Shown in pieces: positions 37,938 to 46,493 of a stretch of DNA of 64,000 nucleotides (positions within the stretch are counted from its first letter, which is position 1; each line of letters opens with the position of its first letter). The translations under genes were made by a program, and so were the position numbers. A model generated the notes under the pieces. That model made no database searches, was not told the origin of the DNA, and worked only from the letters and a program-made list of their open reading frames with translations. Origin of the DNA: Streptomyces seoulensis (GTDB taxonomy: Bacteria > Actinomycetota > Actinomycetes > Streptomycetales > Streptomycetaceae); assembly GCF_004328625.1 (NCBI RefSeq), contig NZ_CP032229.1, forward strand, positions 5,084,001 through 5,148,000, read 5' to 3'.

Positions 37938-38100
37938 GGGTTCAGCGTCCTGCGGATCGGGCGGCGCCGCTACTCGGCGAGGGGGCCGAGAATTCGCCCA
38001 GGTTTCACCGGCCTCCGGCCCCTGCCCTCTTCCCCCCGTCCCGGCCGGGCTTCTAGCCTCGCGGCGCCCGATGTCTCCCACGGAAAGGCAGACCCGACGC

Positions 38101-40509
38101 ATGCGCCACGCCCTCCTACGCGCCGCGAGACGGCTCGGCACCACGACGGCCGTCACGGCCGTCACCACCGCGCTCGCCGTGGCCGCCCCCTTCCCGGCCG
38201 TCGCGGCGAGCGGCCCGGAGCGGCTGTCGTCGCTGGTGGACCCGCTGATCGGCTCCGCGAACGGCGGCAACACCTTCCCCGGCGCCACCCTGCCCCAGGG
38301 CATGATCGCCTGGTCGCCCACCAGCACCGCCGGGGACCAGACCAGCACCGGCGCGGCCAACGGGTACGCCTACAACACCACCCGGATACGCGGCCTGAGC
38401 CTCACCCATGTCAACGGCGCCGGCTGCCACCCCGGCGCGGCCGGGGACGTGCCGATCATGCCGTTCACCGGGGACATCACGTCCTCCCCGTCCGCCGACA
38501 CCAAGGACGCCGTCTACGCGGCCGACTTCTCCCACGCGGACGAGAAGGCCGTACCCGGCCGGTACACCCTGGGCCTCGCCTCCGGCGCCTCCGCCGACCT
38601 CGCGGTGAGCAGGCGGGCCGGGGTCGCCGACTTCAGCTTCCCGGCCGGCAGCCCGGCGAACCTGCTGTTCCGCGTCTCCAACTCGCTGAACGGCAGCGAG
38701 GACGCGCACATCGACATCGACGCCGCCCACCGCAAGGTGACCGGCTGGGTGCTGACCGGCGCGTTCTGCGGCCGCCGCGCCAACGGCGGGACCAACAACC
38801 GCAAGACCTACTACCGGCTGCACTTCAGCGCCACCTTCGACCGCGCCTTCGCCGCCACCGGCACCTGGCACGACGGCACCCTGTCACCCGGCTCCACCAC
38901 GGCCTCCGGCGGCGAGGGCTACGCCACGGGCGCCGACCGCGCCGGACGCGGCTCCGGCGGCTGGGTCGGCTTCGACACGGCGTCTGACAACGATGTCCAC
39001 ATGCGGCTCGGCATCTCCTACGTCAGCCTCGCGGGCGCCGAGGCCAACCTCCGCCACGAGATACCGGCACGGGCGAGCGTGGCCGACGCGGCCGCCGCCG
39101 GGGCGCGGGCCTGGGACCGCGAGCTGAGCACCGTACGCACCGAGGGCGGGAGCCCGGCACGGCGTACCGCGTTCTACACCGCGCTCTACCACTCCCTCAT
39201 GCAGCCCAACCTGATCAGCGACACCGACGGGCGCTACCGGGGCATGGACCAGGCCGTGCACCGGTTGGCGCGCGGGCAGCGGGCGCAGTACAGCAACTTC
39301 TCCGGCTGGGACCAGTACCGGGCGCAGATCCAGCTGCTCGCGCTGCTGCGGCCCACGGTGGCGGGCGACTTCGCGCAGTCGCTGTACAACTTCGCCCGGC
39401 AGAACGGCGGCGTCTGGGACCGCTGGGTGCACATCAGCGGCGCCACCCACGTGATGACCGGCGACCCCTCCGCCGCCACCCTGGCAACCTTCTACGCCAT
39501 GGGGGTACGGAACTTCGACTACCGGGGCGCCTACGCCTCCCTGGTCCGCCAGGCCACCGTCCCCACCCCGGACGACCTCTCCGACGCGGGCTGCCCCGGC
39601 CAGTGCGAGGGTCAACGCCCCAACTTGGCGCAGTACTTGGTGTCCCACTACGCACCCCAGGACGCCTGCCACTGCTGGGGAGGCGCGGCGGAGACCCTGG
39701 AGGACGCGGTCGCGGACTTCTCCCTGGCCCAGTGGGCGCGCGGGCTCGGCCGGGACGAGGACGCGAAGGTCTTCACCGACCGCGCGGCCTACTGGCGCAA
39801 CGTCTTCAACCCCGCCACCGGCTACGTACAGGCCCGCAAGCTCGACGGAACCTGGGTCACGCCGTTCAACCCCGCGAGCGACCTCGGGTTCGCGCAGGGC
39901 ACCAGCGCCACCTACACGTGGATGGTGCCGCACGACGTACAGGGGCTCGCCGACGCGATGGGCGGCCGGAGCGCGGCCGCGACCCGGCTCGACGGCTTCT
40001 TCCACAACCCGGACGGCTCCTGGTCCGTACGCGGCGGCGACCCCCTGCGCTACGACCCCACCAACGAGCCCGGTATCCACGCCCCCTGGCTCTACAACGC
40101 GCTCGGACAGCCCTGGAAGACCCAGGCGACGGTCCGCCAGATCCTCGACACCGTCTACGGCACCGGCCCCACCGGCCTCCCCGGCAACGACGACCTCGGC
40201 ACCATGTCCGCCTGGTACGTCTTCTCCGCCCTCGGCATCTACCCGCAGACCCCCGGCAGCGCCACCCTGCTGCTCGGCGCCCCGGTGTTCCCGAAGGCGA
40301 CCGTGGACCGGCCGGGCCGGACCGACCTCGTCATCACCGCCCCCGAGGCCGACGACACCCACGCCTACATCGGCGCCGTACGCCGTGACGGGCACCCGGT
40401 GACCCGTTCCTGGCTCACCCCGGCCGAGGCGCGCGCCGGCGGCCGGCTCGACTACACCCTGACCACCGCACCCGACACCGGCTGGGGGACGGGAGACCTG
40501 CCGGAGTGA
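38101..40509 (+). CDS. Secreted GH92-family alpha-mannosidase
   Basis: The 802-residue precursor carries a signal peptide (basic start, AVTTALAVAAPFPAVAA) and a full GH92 catalytic region: VDPLIGSANGGNTFPGATLP, LTHVNGAGC, NFSGWDQYRAQIQL and NDDLGTMSAWYVFSALGIYP, the last containing the conserved acidic residues of the active site. GH92 enzymes are calcium-dependent exo-alpha-mannosidases, often 1,2-specific, acting on glycans of fungal or plant origin. Linkage specificity cannot be read from the sequence. A GC-rich double hairpin follows. Confidence 0.93.
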   Translation: MRHALLRAARRLGTTTAVTAVTTALAVAAPFPAVAASGPERLSSLVDPLIGSANGGNTFPGATLPQGMIAWSPTSTAGDQTSTGAANGYAYNTTRIRGLSLTHVNGAGCHPGAAGDVPIMPFTGDITSSPSADTKDAVYAADFSHADEKAVPGRYTLGLASGASADLAVSRRAGVADFSFPAGSPANLLFRVSNSLNGSEDAHIDIDAAHRKVTGWVLTGAFCGRRANGGTNNRKTYYRLHFSATFDRAFAATGTWHDGTLSPGSTTASGGEGYATGADRAGRGSGGWVGFDTASDNDVHMRLGISYVSLAGAEANLRHEIPARASVADAAAAGARAWDRELSTVRTEGGSPARRTAFYTALYHSLMQPNLISDTDGRYRGMDQAVHRLARGQRAQYSNFSGWDQYRAQIQLLALLRPTVAGDFAQSLYNFARQNGGVWDRWVHISGATHVMTGDPSAATLATFYAMGVRNFDYRGAYASLVRQATVPTPDDLSDAGCPGQCEGQRPNLAQYLVSHYAPQDACHCWGGAAETLEDAVADFSLAQWARGLGRDEDAKVFTDRAAYWRNVFNPATGYVQARKLDGTWVTPFNPASDLGFAQGTSATYTWMVPHDVQGLADAMGGRSAAATRLDGFFHNPDGSWSVRGGDPLRYDPTNEPGIHAPWLYNALGQPWKTQATVRQILDTVYGTGPTGLPGNDDLGTMSAWYVFSALGIYPQTPGSATLLLGAPVFPKATVDRPGRTDLVITAPEADDTHAYIGAVRRDGHPVTRSWLTPAEARAGGRLDYTLTTAPDTGWGTGDLPE

Positions 40510-40512
40510 TCC

Positions 40513-40554
40513 CCCCGGCCTCGCGGGGAGCGCCCCCGCGGGGCCCGGCCGGGG
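40513..40554 (+). terminator. Nested hairpin after the GH92 gene
   Basis: Outer arms CCCCGGCC (40513-40520) and GGCCGGGG (40547-40554) enclose an inner stem CGCGGGG/CCCCGCG (40522-40528 with 40534-40540). It starts 3 bases after the stop codon. Confidence 0.65.
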
Positions 40555-40587
40555 CTAAGGTCGTACGACCGAGAGCTGGGGGCAGAG

Positions 40588-40836
40588 TTGAGACTGCGAG
40601 TGGAGTTCACCACCGAACCCTTCGACCTGGACGTCCCGCCCGCGCACGCGGTCGCGGCCCGCGAGGTCGTCGAGGGCGGCGGTCTGGACACCGTGGACGT
40701 GGGTCCGTTCGGCACGATGGCCGAGGGTGGCGCGGAAGGGGTGCTCAGTGCCGTGGACGCGCTGCTGCGGCGGAGCCTGGAGGCCGGGGCGACCCGGATA
40801 TCGCTCCAGGTCAACGTGGTCGGGGAGGGGCGGTAG
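40588..40836 (+). CDS. Small conserved-looking protein upstream of the purine regulator
   Basis: The 82-residue product starts at a TTG behind GGGGGCAGAG and ends directly at the GTG of the next gene. It has a beta-alpha-beta look (LRVEFTTEPFDL; HAVAAREVVEGGG; ATRISLQVNVVG) with no known motif. The tight coupling to the helix-turn-helix gene suggests joint action, for example sensing a purine signal, but that is speculation. Confidence 0.6.
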   Translation: MRLRVEFTTEPFDLDVPPAHAVAAREVVEGGGLDTVDVGPFGTMAEGGAEGVLSAVDALLRRSLEAGATRISLQVNVVGEGR

Positions 40837-41199
40837 GTGACCGCAGAGGAACCCTTCCTCGCCGCCGTGCGCCCCCTCGTGGACGCCATGGGCGGCGAAC
40901 TCCTCCCGCCGGGCGACGCGGGCCCGGACGACGTGGTGCTGGCCTGGGAGGGCGCCGACGTGGTCGCCGTACGGCTGCCGCAGCTCGCGGAGTCCCTGGA
41001 CCACATCCTCACCGCGCTGGAGCGCCGGGAGGGGCGGCCGCTGGCCGAGCTGGACCGGAAGGCCAAGCAGGAGATCGTCCGGACGCTGGAGGCGCGCGGC
41101 GCCTTCGCCGTACGGCACGGCGTGGAGACCGTGGCGGGGGCGCTCGGCGTCAGCCGCTTCACCATCTACAACTACCTCAACCGGGAGAAGGGCCGCTGA
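40837..41199 (+). CDS. HTH_22-type (DauR/YheO-like) DNA-binding regulator
   Basis: The 120-residue protein ends in a helix-turn-helix typical of the YheO/DauR C-terminal domain (LDRKAKQEIVRTLEARGAFA then VAGALGVSRFTIYNYLN). The first 70 residues form a short sensor-like domain, much smaller than in DauR. It lies just upstream of, and parallel to, the uricase operon, separated by a palindrome over a probable promoter, so it is the best candidate for local control. The GTG abuts the previous stop. Confidence 0.78.
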   Translation: MTAEEPFLAAVRPLVDAMGGELLPPGDAGPDDVVLAWEGADVVAVRLPQLAESLDHILTALERREGRPLAELDRKAKQEIVRTLEARGAFAVRHGVETVAGALGVSRFTIYNYLNREKGR

Positions 41200-41222
41200 G
41201 CCCGCCTGGTAACCCAGAATTT

Positions 41223-41263
41223 TCAACAAAGTGTTGACGTGCCGTCGCGCTGAGGCGTTAGCT
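41223..41263 (+). promoter_or_regulatory. Uricase-operon promoter with overlapping palindromic operator
   Basis: TCAACA-AAG-TGTTGA (41223-41237) is a perfect palindrome. Its right arm overlaps the -35-like TTGACG (41234-41239), and TTAGCT at 41258-41263 is a possible -10 after 18 bases. A protein bound here would block RNA polymerase. The regulator encoded just upstream is the likely ligand, but this is inferred. Confidence 0.6.
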
Positions 41264-41311
41264 GACGGCACCCCGTCCGGCACGACGGCCCTCGCGGCCA
41301 CGGAGGCGCCC

Positions 41312-41815
41312 GTGACATCGCCCGCCACCCCCCTGGGCCTGGCCCGGTTCAACGCCCTCGGGGACGAGGCCGCGCTCGCCGCCCTCCACGAGGTGTGCGC
41401 CTCCACCGCCTGGGCCCGCCTGCTGCTCGTCGCCCGCCCGTACGCCACGCCGGACGACCTGTACCTCGCCGCCGACGCGGCCCTCGCCGGACTCGGCGCC
41501 GACGACCTGGCCGAGGCGATGGCCGGCCACCCCCCGATCGGCCGCCCCAAGCCCGGCGACCCGGCCTCCACCCGGGAGCAGCGCGGCATGGCGGACGCCT
41601 CCGAGGCCCTGCGCGCCGAGATGCTCGAACTGAACCTCGCCTACCAGGACCGCTTCGGCCATGTCTTCCTGATCTGCGCCACCGGCCTGACCGGCGAGCA
41701 GATGCGCGACGCGCTGACCGAGCGGCTCGGCAACACGCCGGAGCGGGAACGGGAGACCGCCCGCGCCGAACTGGGCAGGATCAACCGCATCCGCCTGGCC
41801 CGACTCGTCGCCTGA
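41312..41815 (+). CDS. 2-oxo-4-hydroxy-4-carboxy-5-ureidoimidazoline (OHCU) decarboxylase
   Basis: The 167-residue enzyme catalyses the last step from urate to S-allantoin. The family motifs are visible: FNALGDEAALAAL at the start, the substrate loop HPPIG (usually HPRIG) and the E-x-x-G segment STREQRGM, and N-L-A-Y-Q-D-R-F-G-H-V-F-L. I chose the GTG at 41312 because CGGAGG lies 5-6 bases upstream; an in-frame GTG at 41231 falls inside the operator and would precede the promoter. First gene of the operon. Confidence 0.9.
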   Translation: MTSPATPLGLARFNALGDEAALAALHEVCASTAWARLLLVARPYATPDDLYLAADAALAGLGADDLAEAMAGHPPIGRPKPGDPASTREQRGMADASEALRAEMLELNLAYQDRFGHVFLICATGLTGEQMRDALTERLGNTPERERETARAELGRINRIRLARLVA

Positions 41816-41829
41816 AGGACGCCCGCACC

Positions 41830-42168
41830 ATGACCGAAACCGCCTCCGTGTCCACGCACATCCTGGACACCTCGCTCGGCCGCCCCGCGCCGGGCGTCAC
41901 CGTCCGCCTCTCGGCCCGCACCGGCGCCGGCTGGCGCCCGCTCGGCGAGGGGACCACCGACGCCGACGGCCGCTGCCGGGACCTGCCGGCCCCGCCGGAG
42001 GACACCGCGCGGGTGCGGCTCGACTTCGCCGTGGAGCCGTACCTGGGCGAGCGAGGGGACGCGTTCTTCCCGGAGGTGACCGTCACCTTCGCCGTACGGG
42101 CCGGGGAGCACTACCACGTCCCGCTGCTGCTCAGCCCGTTCGGCTACTCCGTATACCGAGGGAGCTAG
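41830..42168 (+). CDS. uraH: 5-Hydroxyisourate hydrolase
   Basis: The 112-residue transthyretin-related protein hydrolyses 5-hydroxyisourate, the uricase product. It has the N-terminal STHILDTSLGRPAPGV motif with catalytic His, an internal R-x-D-F segment and the diagnostic C-terminal tetrapeptide YRGS. Length fits the family. It sits between OHCU decarboxylase (14-base gap) and uricase (5-base gap), so all three steps are made together. Confidence 0.95.
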   Translation: MTETASVSTHILDTSLGRPAPGVTVRLSARTGAGWRPLGEGTTDADGRCRDLPAPPEDTARVRLDFAVEPYLGERGDAFFPEVTVTFAVRAGEHYHVPLLLSPFGYSVYRGS

Positions 42169-42173
42169 CTTTC

Positions 42174-43088
42174 ATGGCAGAAACGTCCCGCCCGGCCGGG
42201 CCCGCGGTCCTGGCGCAGAACCAGTACGGCAAGGCCGAGAACCGGGTCGTCCGGATCACGCGCGACGGCGCCACCCACCACATCAAGGACCTCAACGTCT
42301 CGGTCACCCTCAGCGGCGACATGGACGACGTCCACTACTCCGGCTCCAACGCCCACGTCCTGCCGACCGACACCACCAAGAACACGGTGTACGCCTTCGC
42401 CCAGCGGTACGGCATCGAGTCCGCCGAGCAGTTCGGCATCCACCTCGCCCGGCACTTCGTCACCTCCCAGGAGGCGATCCGCACGGCCCGCGTCCGGATC
42501 GAGGAGTACGCCTGGGACCGGATCGGCGCGGAGGACGGCGGCCACTCCTTCGTCCGCAAGGGCCAGGAGGTCCGGCACACCCAGGTCTTCCACGACGGCA
42601 CCTCCTGGCAGGTCGTCTCAGGGCTTGGGGACCTGGTGGTGCTGAACTCCACCGACTCCGAGTTCTGGGGCTACGCCAAGGACGAGTACACCACCCTCCC
42701 CGAGGCGTACGACCGTGTGCTGGCCACCGAGGTCAACACCCGCTGGCGGTACGGCTGGACCGGCGAGGGCGACGCCCCCGACTGGAACGCGTCCTACGCC
42801 GAGACCCGCCGCCACCTGCTGGAAGCCTTCGCCGGGACCTACTCGTACTCCCTCCAGCAGACCTTGTACGAGATGGGCGCGCGGGTGATCGGGGAGCGCC
42901 CCGAGGTCGACGAGATCCGGCTCTCCCTGCCGAACAAGCACCACTTCCTGGCCGACCTCGCGCCCTTCGGGCTGACCAACGACAACGAGGTGTACCTCGC
43001 CGCCGACCGGCCCTACGGCCTGATCGAGGCGACCGTCCTCCGCGAGGGCCGCGAGGCGGCGATCCCGGTGGACCTCACCAACCTCTGA
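42174..43088 (+). CDS. Urate oxidase (cofactor-free uricase)
   Basis: The 304-residue protein oxidises urate to 5-hydroxyisourate with O2 in the cytoplasm without a cofactor. Recognisable family segments are YGKAENRVVRI (with the catalytic Lys region), LPTDTTKNTVYA (with the T of the Lys-Thr dyad), LVVLNSTDSEFWGYAKDEYT and SLPNKHHF. The C-terminus lacks a peroxisomal signal, as expected in bacteria. A series of 11-base imperfect repeats straddles its stop (43080-43123). Confidence 0.95.
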   Translation: MAETSRPAGPAVLAQNQYGKAENRVVRITRDGATHHIKDLNVSVTLSGDMDDVHYSGSNAHVLPTDTTKNTVYAFAQRYGIESAEQFGIHLARHFVTSQEAIRTARVRIEEYAWDRIGAEDGGHSFVRKGQEVRHTQVFHDGTSWQVVSGLGDLVVLNSTDSEFWGYAKDEYTTLPEAYDRVLATEVNTRWRYGWTGEGDAPDWNASYAETRRHLLEAFAGTYSYSLQQTLYEMGARVIGERPEVDEIRLSLPNKHHFLADLAPFGLTNDNEVYLAADRPYGLIEATVLREGREAAIPVDLTNL

Positions 43089-43137
43089 GCAACCTCCGAG
43101 CAACCTCTGCGAGACCTCCGAGAGCGAAGGACGAACC

Positions 43138-44505
43138 GTGGCACCAGCCGAGCGCATCGTCATCGAGAACTGCGCGATCGCCACCGTGGACGCCGACGAC
43201 ACCGAGTACGCCACGGGACACCTCGTCCTCGCGGGCGACCGGATCGAGTCGGTCGGCGCGGGTCCGGCGCCCGAGGGGCTCACCGGAGTCACCCGGCGGA
43301 TCGACGCCACCGGGCATCTGGCCACCCCCGGCCTGGTCAACACCCACCACCACTTCTACCAGTGGCTCACCCGGGGCCTGGCCACCGACCACAACCTCTT
43401 CGACTGGCTGACCGCGCTCTACCCGACCTGGGCGCGCATCGACGAGGACATGGTGTCGGCGGGCGCGCGGGGCTCTCTGGCGATGATGGCCCGGGGCGGG
43501 GTCACCACCGCCATGGACCACCACTACGTCTACCCGCGCGGCACCGGCGACCTGTCCGGCGCCATCGTGCGCGCCGCCCGCGACACCGGCGTCCGCTTCA
43601 CCCTGGCCCGTGGCTCGATGGACCGGGGCGAGTCGGACGGCGGGCTGCCTCCGGACTTCGCGGTGGAGAGCCTGGACGAGGCGCTGGCGGCCACCGAGGC
43701 CACCGTCCGTGAGCACCACGACGCCTCCTTCGGCGCGCTGACCCAGGTCGCGGTCGCGCCCTGCTCGCCCTTCTCCGTCTCCACCGAACTGATGAAGCAG
43801 GGCGCGGAGCTGGCCCGGCGGCTGGGGGTGCGGCTGCACACCCACGGCTCGGAGACGGTGGAGGAGGAGAAGTTCTGCCACGAGCTGTTCGGGATGGGCC
43901 CGACCGAGTACTTCGAGTCCACCGGCTGGCTGGGCGAGGACGTGTGGATGGCGCACTGCGTCCACATGAACGACTCCGACATCGCCGCCTTCGCCCGCAC
44001 CGGCACCGGCGTCGCCCACTGTCCGTCGTCCAACGCCCGGCTGGCGGCGGGGATCGCGCGGGTGCCGGACCTGCTGAGGGCGGGCGTGCCGGTCGGCCTG
44101 GGCGTGGACGGCACGGCCTCCAACGAGTCCGGCGAACTCCACACCGAGCTGCGCAACGCGCTCCTCGTCGCCCGTCTCGGCCCGCACCGGGAAGCCGCGC
44201 TCACCACCCGCCAGGCCCTCCGCCTCGGCACCTACGGCGGCGCCCAAGTCCTGGGCCGGGCGGCCGAGATCGGCTCCCTGGAGCCCGGCAAGCTCGCCGA
44301 CCTGGTCCTCTGGCGCATGGACACCCTGGCCCACGCCTCCGTGGCCGACCCGGTGGCCGCCCTGGTGCTCGGCGCCCCGGCCCCGGTGACGGCCTCCTTC
44401 GTGGGCGGCCGGCAGATCGTGGCGGACGGGGGGCTGCTGCACGTGGACGAGGACGCGCTCGCCCGTACGACCCGCGAGCAGGCGCGGCGGCTCGCGCGGA
44501 GCTGA
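43138..44505 (+). CDS. 8-Oxoguanine deaminase / guanine-type amidohydrolase
   Basis: The 455-residue amidohydrolase has the metal-binding motifs NTHHHFYQW, THGSE, MAHCVHMN and the catalytic Asp in GLGVDGTASNES, all matching bacterial 8-oxoguanine deaminases, which convert 8-oxoguanine to urate and often also act on isocytosine-like bases. Its place directly after uricase supports urate as product. It starts at a GTG behind GCGAAGGACG. The stop is 9 bases from the stop of a convergent gene. Confidence 0.9.
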   Translation: MAPAERIVIENCAIATVDADDTEYATGHLVLAGDRIESVGAGPAPEGLTGVTRRIDATGHLATPGLVNTHHHFYQWLTRGLATDHNLFDWLTALYPTWARIDEDMVSAGARGSLAMMARGGVTTAMDHHYVYPRGTGDLSGAIVRAARDTGVRFTLARGSMDRGESDGGLPPDFAVESLDEALAATEATVREHHDASFGALTQVAVAPCSPFSVSTELMKQGAELARRLGVRLHTHGSETVEEEKFCHELFGMGPTEYFESTGWLGEDVWMAHCVHMNDSDIAAFARTGTGVAHCPSSNARLAAGIARVPDLLRAGVPVGLGVDGTASNESGELHTELRNALLVARLGPHREAALTTRQALRLGTYGGAQVLGRAAEIGSLEPGKLADLVLWRMDTLAHASVADPVAALVLGAPAPVTASFVGGRQIVADGGLLHVDEDALARTTREQARRLARS

Positions 44506-44514
44506 ACCGAAGTC

Positions 44515-45126
44515 TCACACCCGGCGCGGGGAAGCCAGGACGTGGCGGGCTCTGGTGCGGGCCTCGGTGTACTCGCCGCACTGCCAGCCCGCCGCCTCCA
44601 GGGTGGCCGCGTACTCCGTGAGTGCCGGGCCGTACACCGCGACCGCCTCCGGCTGCGGGGTGGCGCGGACGCGGTAGCCGGGGGTGCCGGCGTGCTCCGG
44701 CCGGTGGCAGGCCGCCTCCAGGGCGAGGGCGGCGGCGCGGACCAGGTGGGTGCGTTCCCAGCCGCAGGGGCGGTCGGTGGCGCTGTCGGGGTTGGTCATG
44801 CGGCGCAGCTCCAGCAGGCCCTGCCAGGCGTCGCGCACCTCGCGTGCCCGGGAGGGGCCGGGAGATATCTCCTCCGCGCCGCCGACCCGGGCGGCGAAGA
44901 CACCGGCGGGCTCGGCGGCGGGGGCGGGAGCGGGCTCCGGTCCGGCATCGCGCAGGCGGTGGCCGGCCGGGGTGAGGAAGTGGTCGTGGGGCGGGCGGGG
45001 GTGCCGGAAGGCGAGGCCGAGCCGGACCAGCGCGGCGAGCTGGGCGTCCGTGCCCCGCAGCCGTCCGGTGCCGGGGTCGGCGTCCTCGATGACGCGCCGC
45101 TGGGCGGCGGTGGGCGGTCGTGCCAC
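44515..45126 (-). CDS. Hypothetical protein
   Basis: The 203-residue soluble protein has a helix-rich N-terminal half that could be a small winged-helix-like fold (TAAQRRVIEDADPGTGRLRG, LVRLGLAFRHPRPPHDHFLT) and a C-terminal part rich in Ala, Glu and Arg. The GTG at 45126 follows AAGGAG at ideal spacing. The reading frame continues far upstream of this start as non-coding shadow of the aminotransferase gene. No family was recognised. Confidence 0.65.
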   Translation of the reverse strand: MARPPTAAQRRVIEDADPGTGRLRGTDAQLAALVRLGLAFRHPRPPHDHFLTPAGHRLRDAGPEPAPAPAAEPAGVFAARVGGAEEISPGPSRAREVRDAWQGLLELRRMTNPDSATDRPCGWERTHLVRAAALALEAACHRPEHAGTPGYRVRATPQPEAVAVYGPALTEYAATLEAAGWQCGEYTEARTRARHVLASPRRV

Positions 45127-45197
45127 GGCGGTGCTCCTTCCGGACCGTCTGCTCGTCCTCGAAGCGTACGGCCGGGCACTGACAGCGCCCCGCCGAG

Positions 45198-46406
45198 CTA
45201 CTGCCGGTACCCGCTCAGGAAGCGCCCGATCCGGCCGATGGCCGCCTCCAGGTCGTCCGCGTAGGGCAGCGTGAGGATGCGGAAGTGGTCGGGGGTGGGC
45301 CAGTTGAAGCCGGTGCCCTGCACGACCTGGATCTTCTCGCGCAGCAGCAGGTCGAGGACGAACTTCTCGTCGTCGTGGATCTTGTGCACCTTGGGGTCGA
45401 GGCGCGGAAAGGCGTACAGCGCGCCCTTGGGGCGGACGCAGGAGACGCCGGGGATCTCGTTCAGCTTCTCCCAGGCCACGTTCCGCTGCTCGTACAGCCG
45501 GCCGCCGGGCGCGGTGAGTTCGTGGATGGACTGGCGGCCGCCGAGCGCGGCCTGGATGGCGTACTGGGCGGGCGCGTTGGGGCACAGCCGCATGGAGGCC
45601 AGCATGGTCAGGCCCTCCAGATAGCTCTTGGCGTGCTGCTTGGGCCCGGTGATCACCAGCCAGCCGGAGCGGAACCCCGCCACCCGGTAGGTCTTGGAGA
45701 GACCGCAGAAGGTGAGGACGACCAGATCGGGGGCGAGGGCGGCGGCCGAGTGGTGGACGGCGTCGTCGTAGAGGATCTGGTCGTAGATCTCGTCCGCGAA
45801 CACCATCAGGCCGTGTCGGCGGGCCAGGCCGAGGATGCCCTCGACGATCTCCTTCGGGTACACCGCGCCGGTCGGGTTGTTGGGGTTGATGATGACGACG
45901 GCCTTGGTGCGGTCGGTGATCTTCGACGCCATGTCGGCCAGGTCGGGCGCCCAGTCGGACTGCTCGTCGCAGAGGTAATGAACAGCTCGACCGCCGGCCA
46001 GCGTGGTGACAGCCGTCCACAGCGGGAAGTCCGGGGCCGGGATGAGGACTTCGTCGCCGTCCTCCACCAGCGCCTGTACGGCCATGGAGACCAGCTCGGA
46101 GACGCCGTTGCCCAGGAACACGTCGTCGACGTCCACCTCCAGGCCGAGGTTCTGGTAGCGCTGGGCCACCGCCCGGCGGGCCGAGAGGACGCCGCGCGAG
46201 TCGGTGTAGCCGTGGGCGCGGGGGAGCATCCGGATCATGTCCTGGGTGATCTCCTCCGGCGCCTCGAACCCGAAGAGCGCCGGGTTGCCGGTGTTCAGGC
46301 GCAGCACACTGTGCCCCGCCTCCTCCAGCGCGTCCGCGTGCTGGATCACCGGACCGCGGATCTCGTAGCAGACCTCGCTGAGCTTGTTCGACTGCCGGAA
46401 CTCCAT
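45198..46406 (-). CDS. alaA: AlaA-type PLP-dependent aminotransferase
   Basis: The 402-residue class I aminotransferase has NPNNPTGAVY for cofactor binding, the PLP lysine in FCGLSKTYRVAGFRSGW, and the catalytic-domain start EIRGPVIQHADALEEAGHSV typical of glutamate-pyruvate transaminases of the AlaA/AlaC group. It most likely interconverts pyruvate and alanine using glutamate. The ATG at 46406 follows GGAGGGG. It diverges from an HxlR regulator across a region with two palindromes, so that regulator probably controls it. Confidence 0.9.
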   Translation of the reverse strand: MEFRQSNKLSEVCYEIRGPVIQHADALEEAGHSVLRLNTGNPALFGFEAPEEITQDMIRMLPRAHGYTDSRGVLSARRAVAQRYQNLGLEVDVDDVFLGNGVSELVSMAVQALVEDGDEVLIPAPDFPLWTAVTTLAGGRAVHYLCDEQSDWAPDLADMASKITDRTKAVVIINPNNPTGAVYPKEIVEGILGLARRHGLMVFADEIYDQILYDDAVHHSAAALAPDLVVLTFCGLSKTYRVAGFRSGWLVITGPKQHAKSYLEGLTMLASMRLCPNAPAQYAIQAALGGRQSIHELTAPGGRLYEQRNVAWEKLNEIPGVSCVRPKGALYAFPRLDPKVHKIHDDEKFVLDLLLREKIQVVQGTGFNWPTPDHFRILTLPYADDLEAAIGRIGRFLSGYRQ

Positions 46407-46436
46407 GCGCCGCGACCCCTCCGGTAACTGGTGTTG

Positions 46437-46486
46437 CTTGGTTTTACCAAGTAGGAGCTTGGAAAGTCCAACAACTTGTCTAGACT
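46437..46486. promoter_or_regulatory. Divergent alaA/hxlR operators and hxlR promoter
   Basis: Two palindromes, CTTGG-TTTTA-CCAAG (46437-46451) and TTGGA-AAG-TCCAA (46459-46471), lie about two helical turns apart. The second covers a -35-like TTGGAA; TAGACT at 46481-46486 is a -10 after 16 bases. Transcription would start at or next to the ATG at 46494, so the regulator mRNA is probably leaderless. Confidence 0.65.
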
Positions 46487-46493
46487 GCGTCGC

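Noticed and set aside
45127..46020. Upstream extension of the hypothetical gene ending at 44515
   Set aside because: The frame stays open through the aminotransferase gene only because of base composition; a clear ribosome site and GTG at 45126 set the start.
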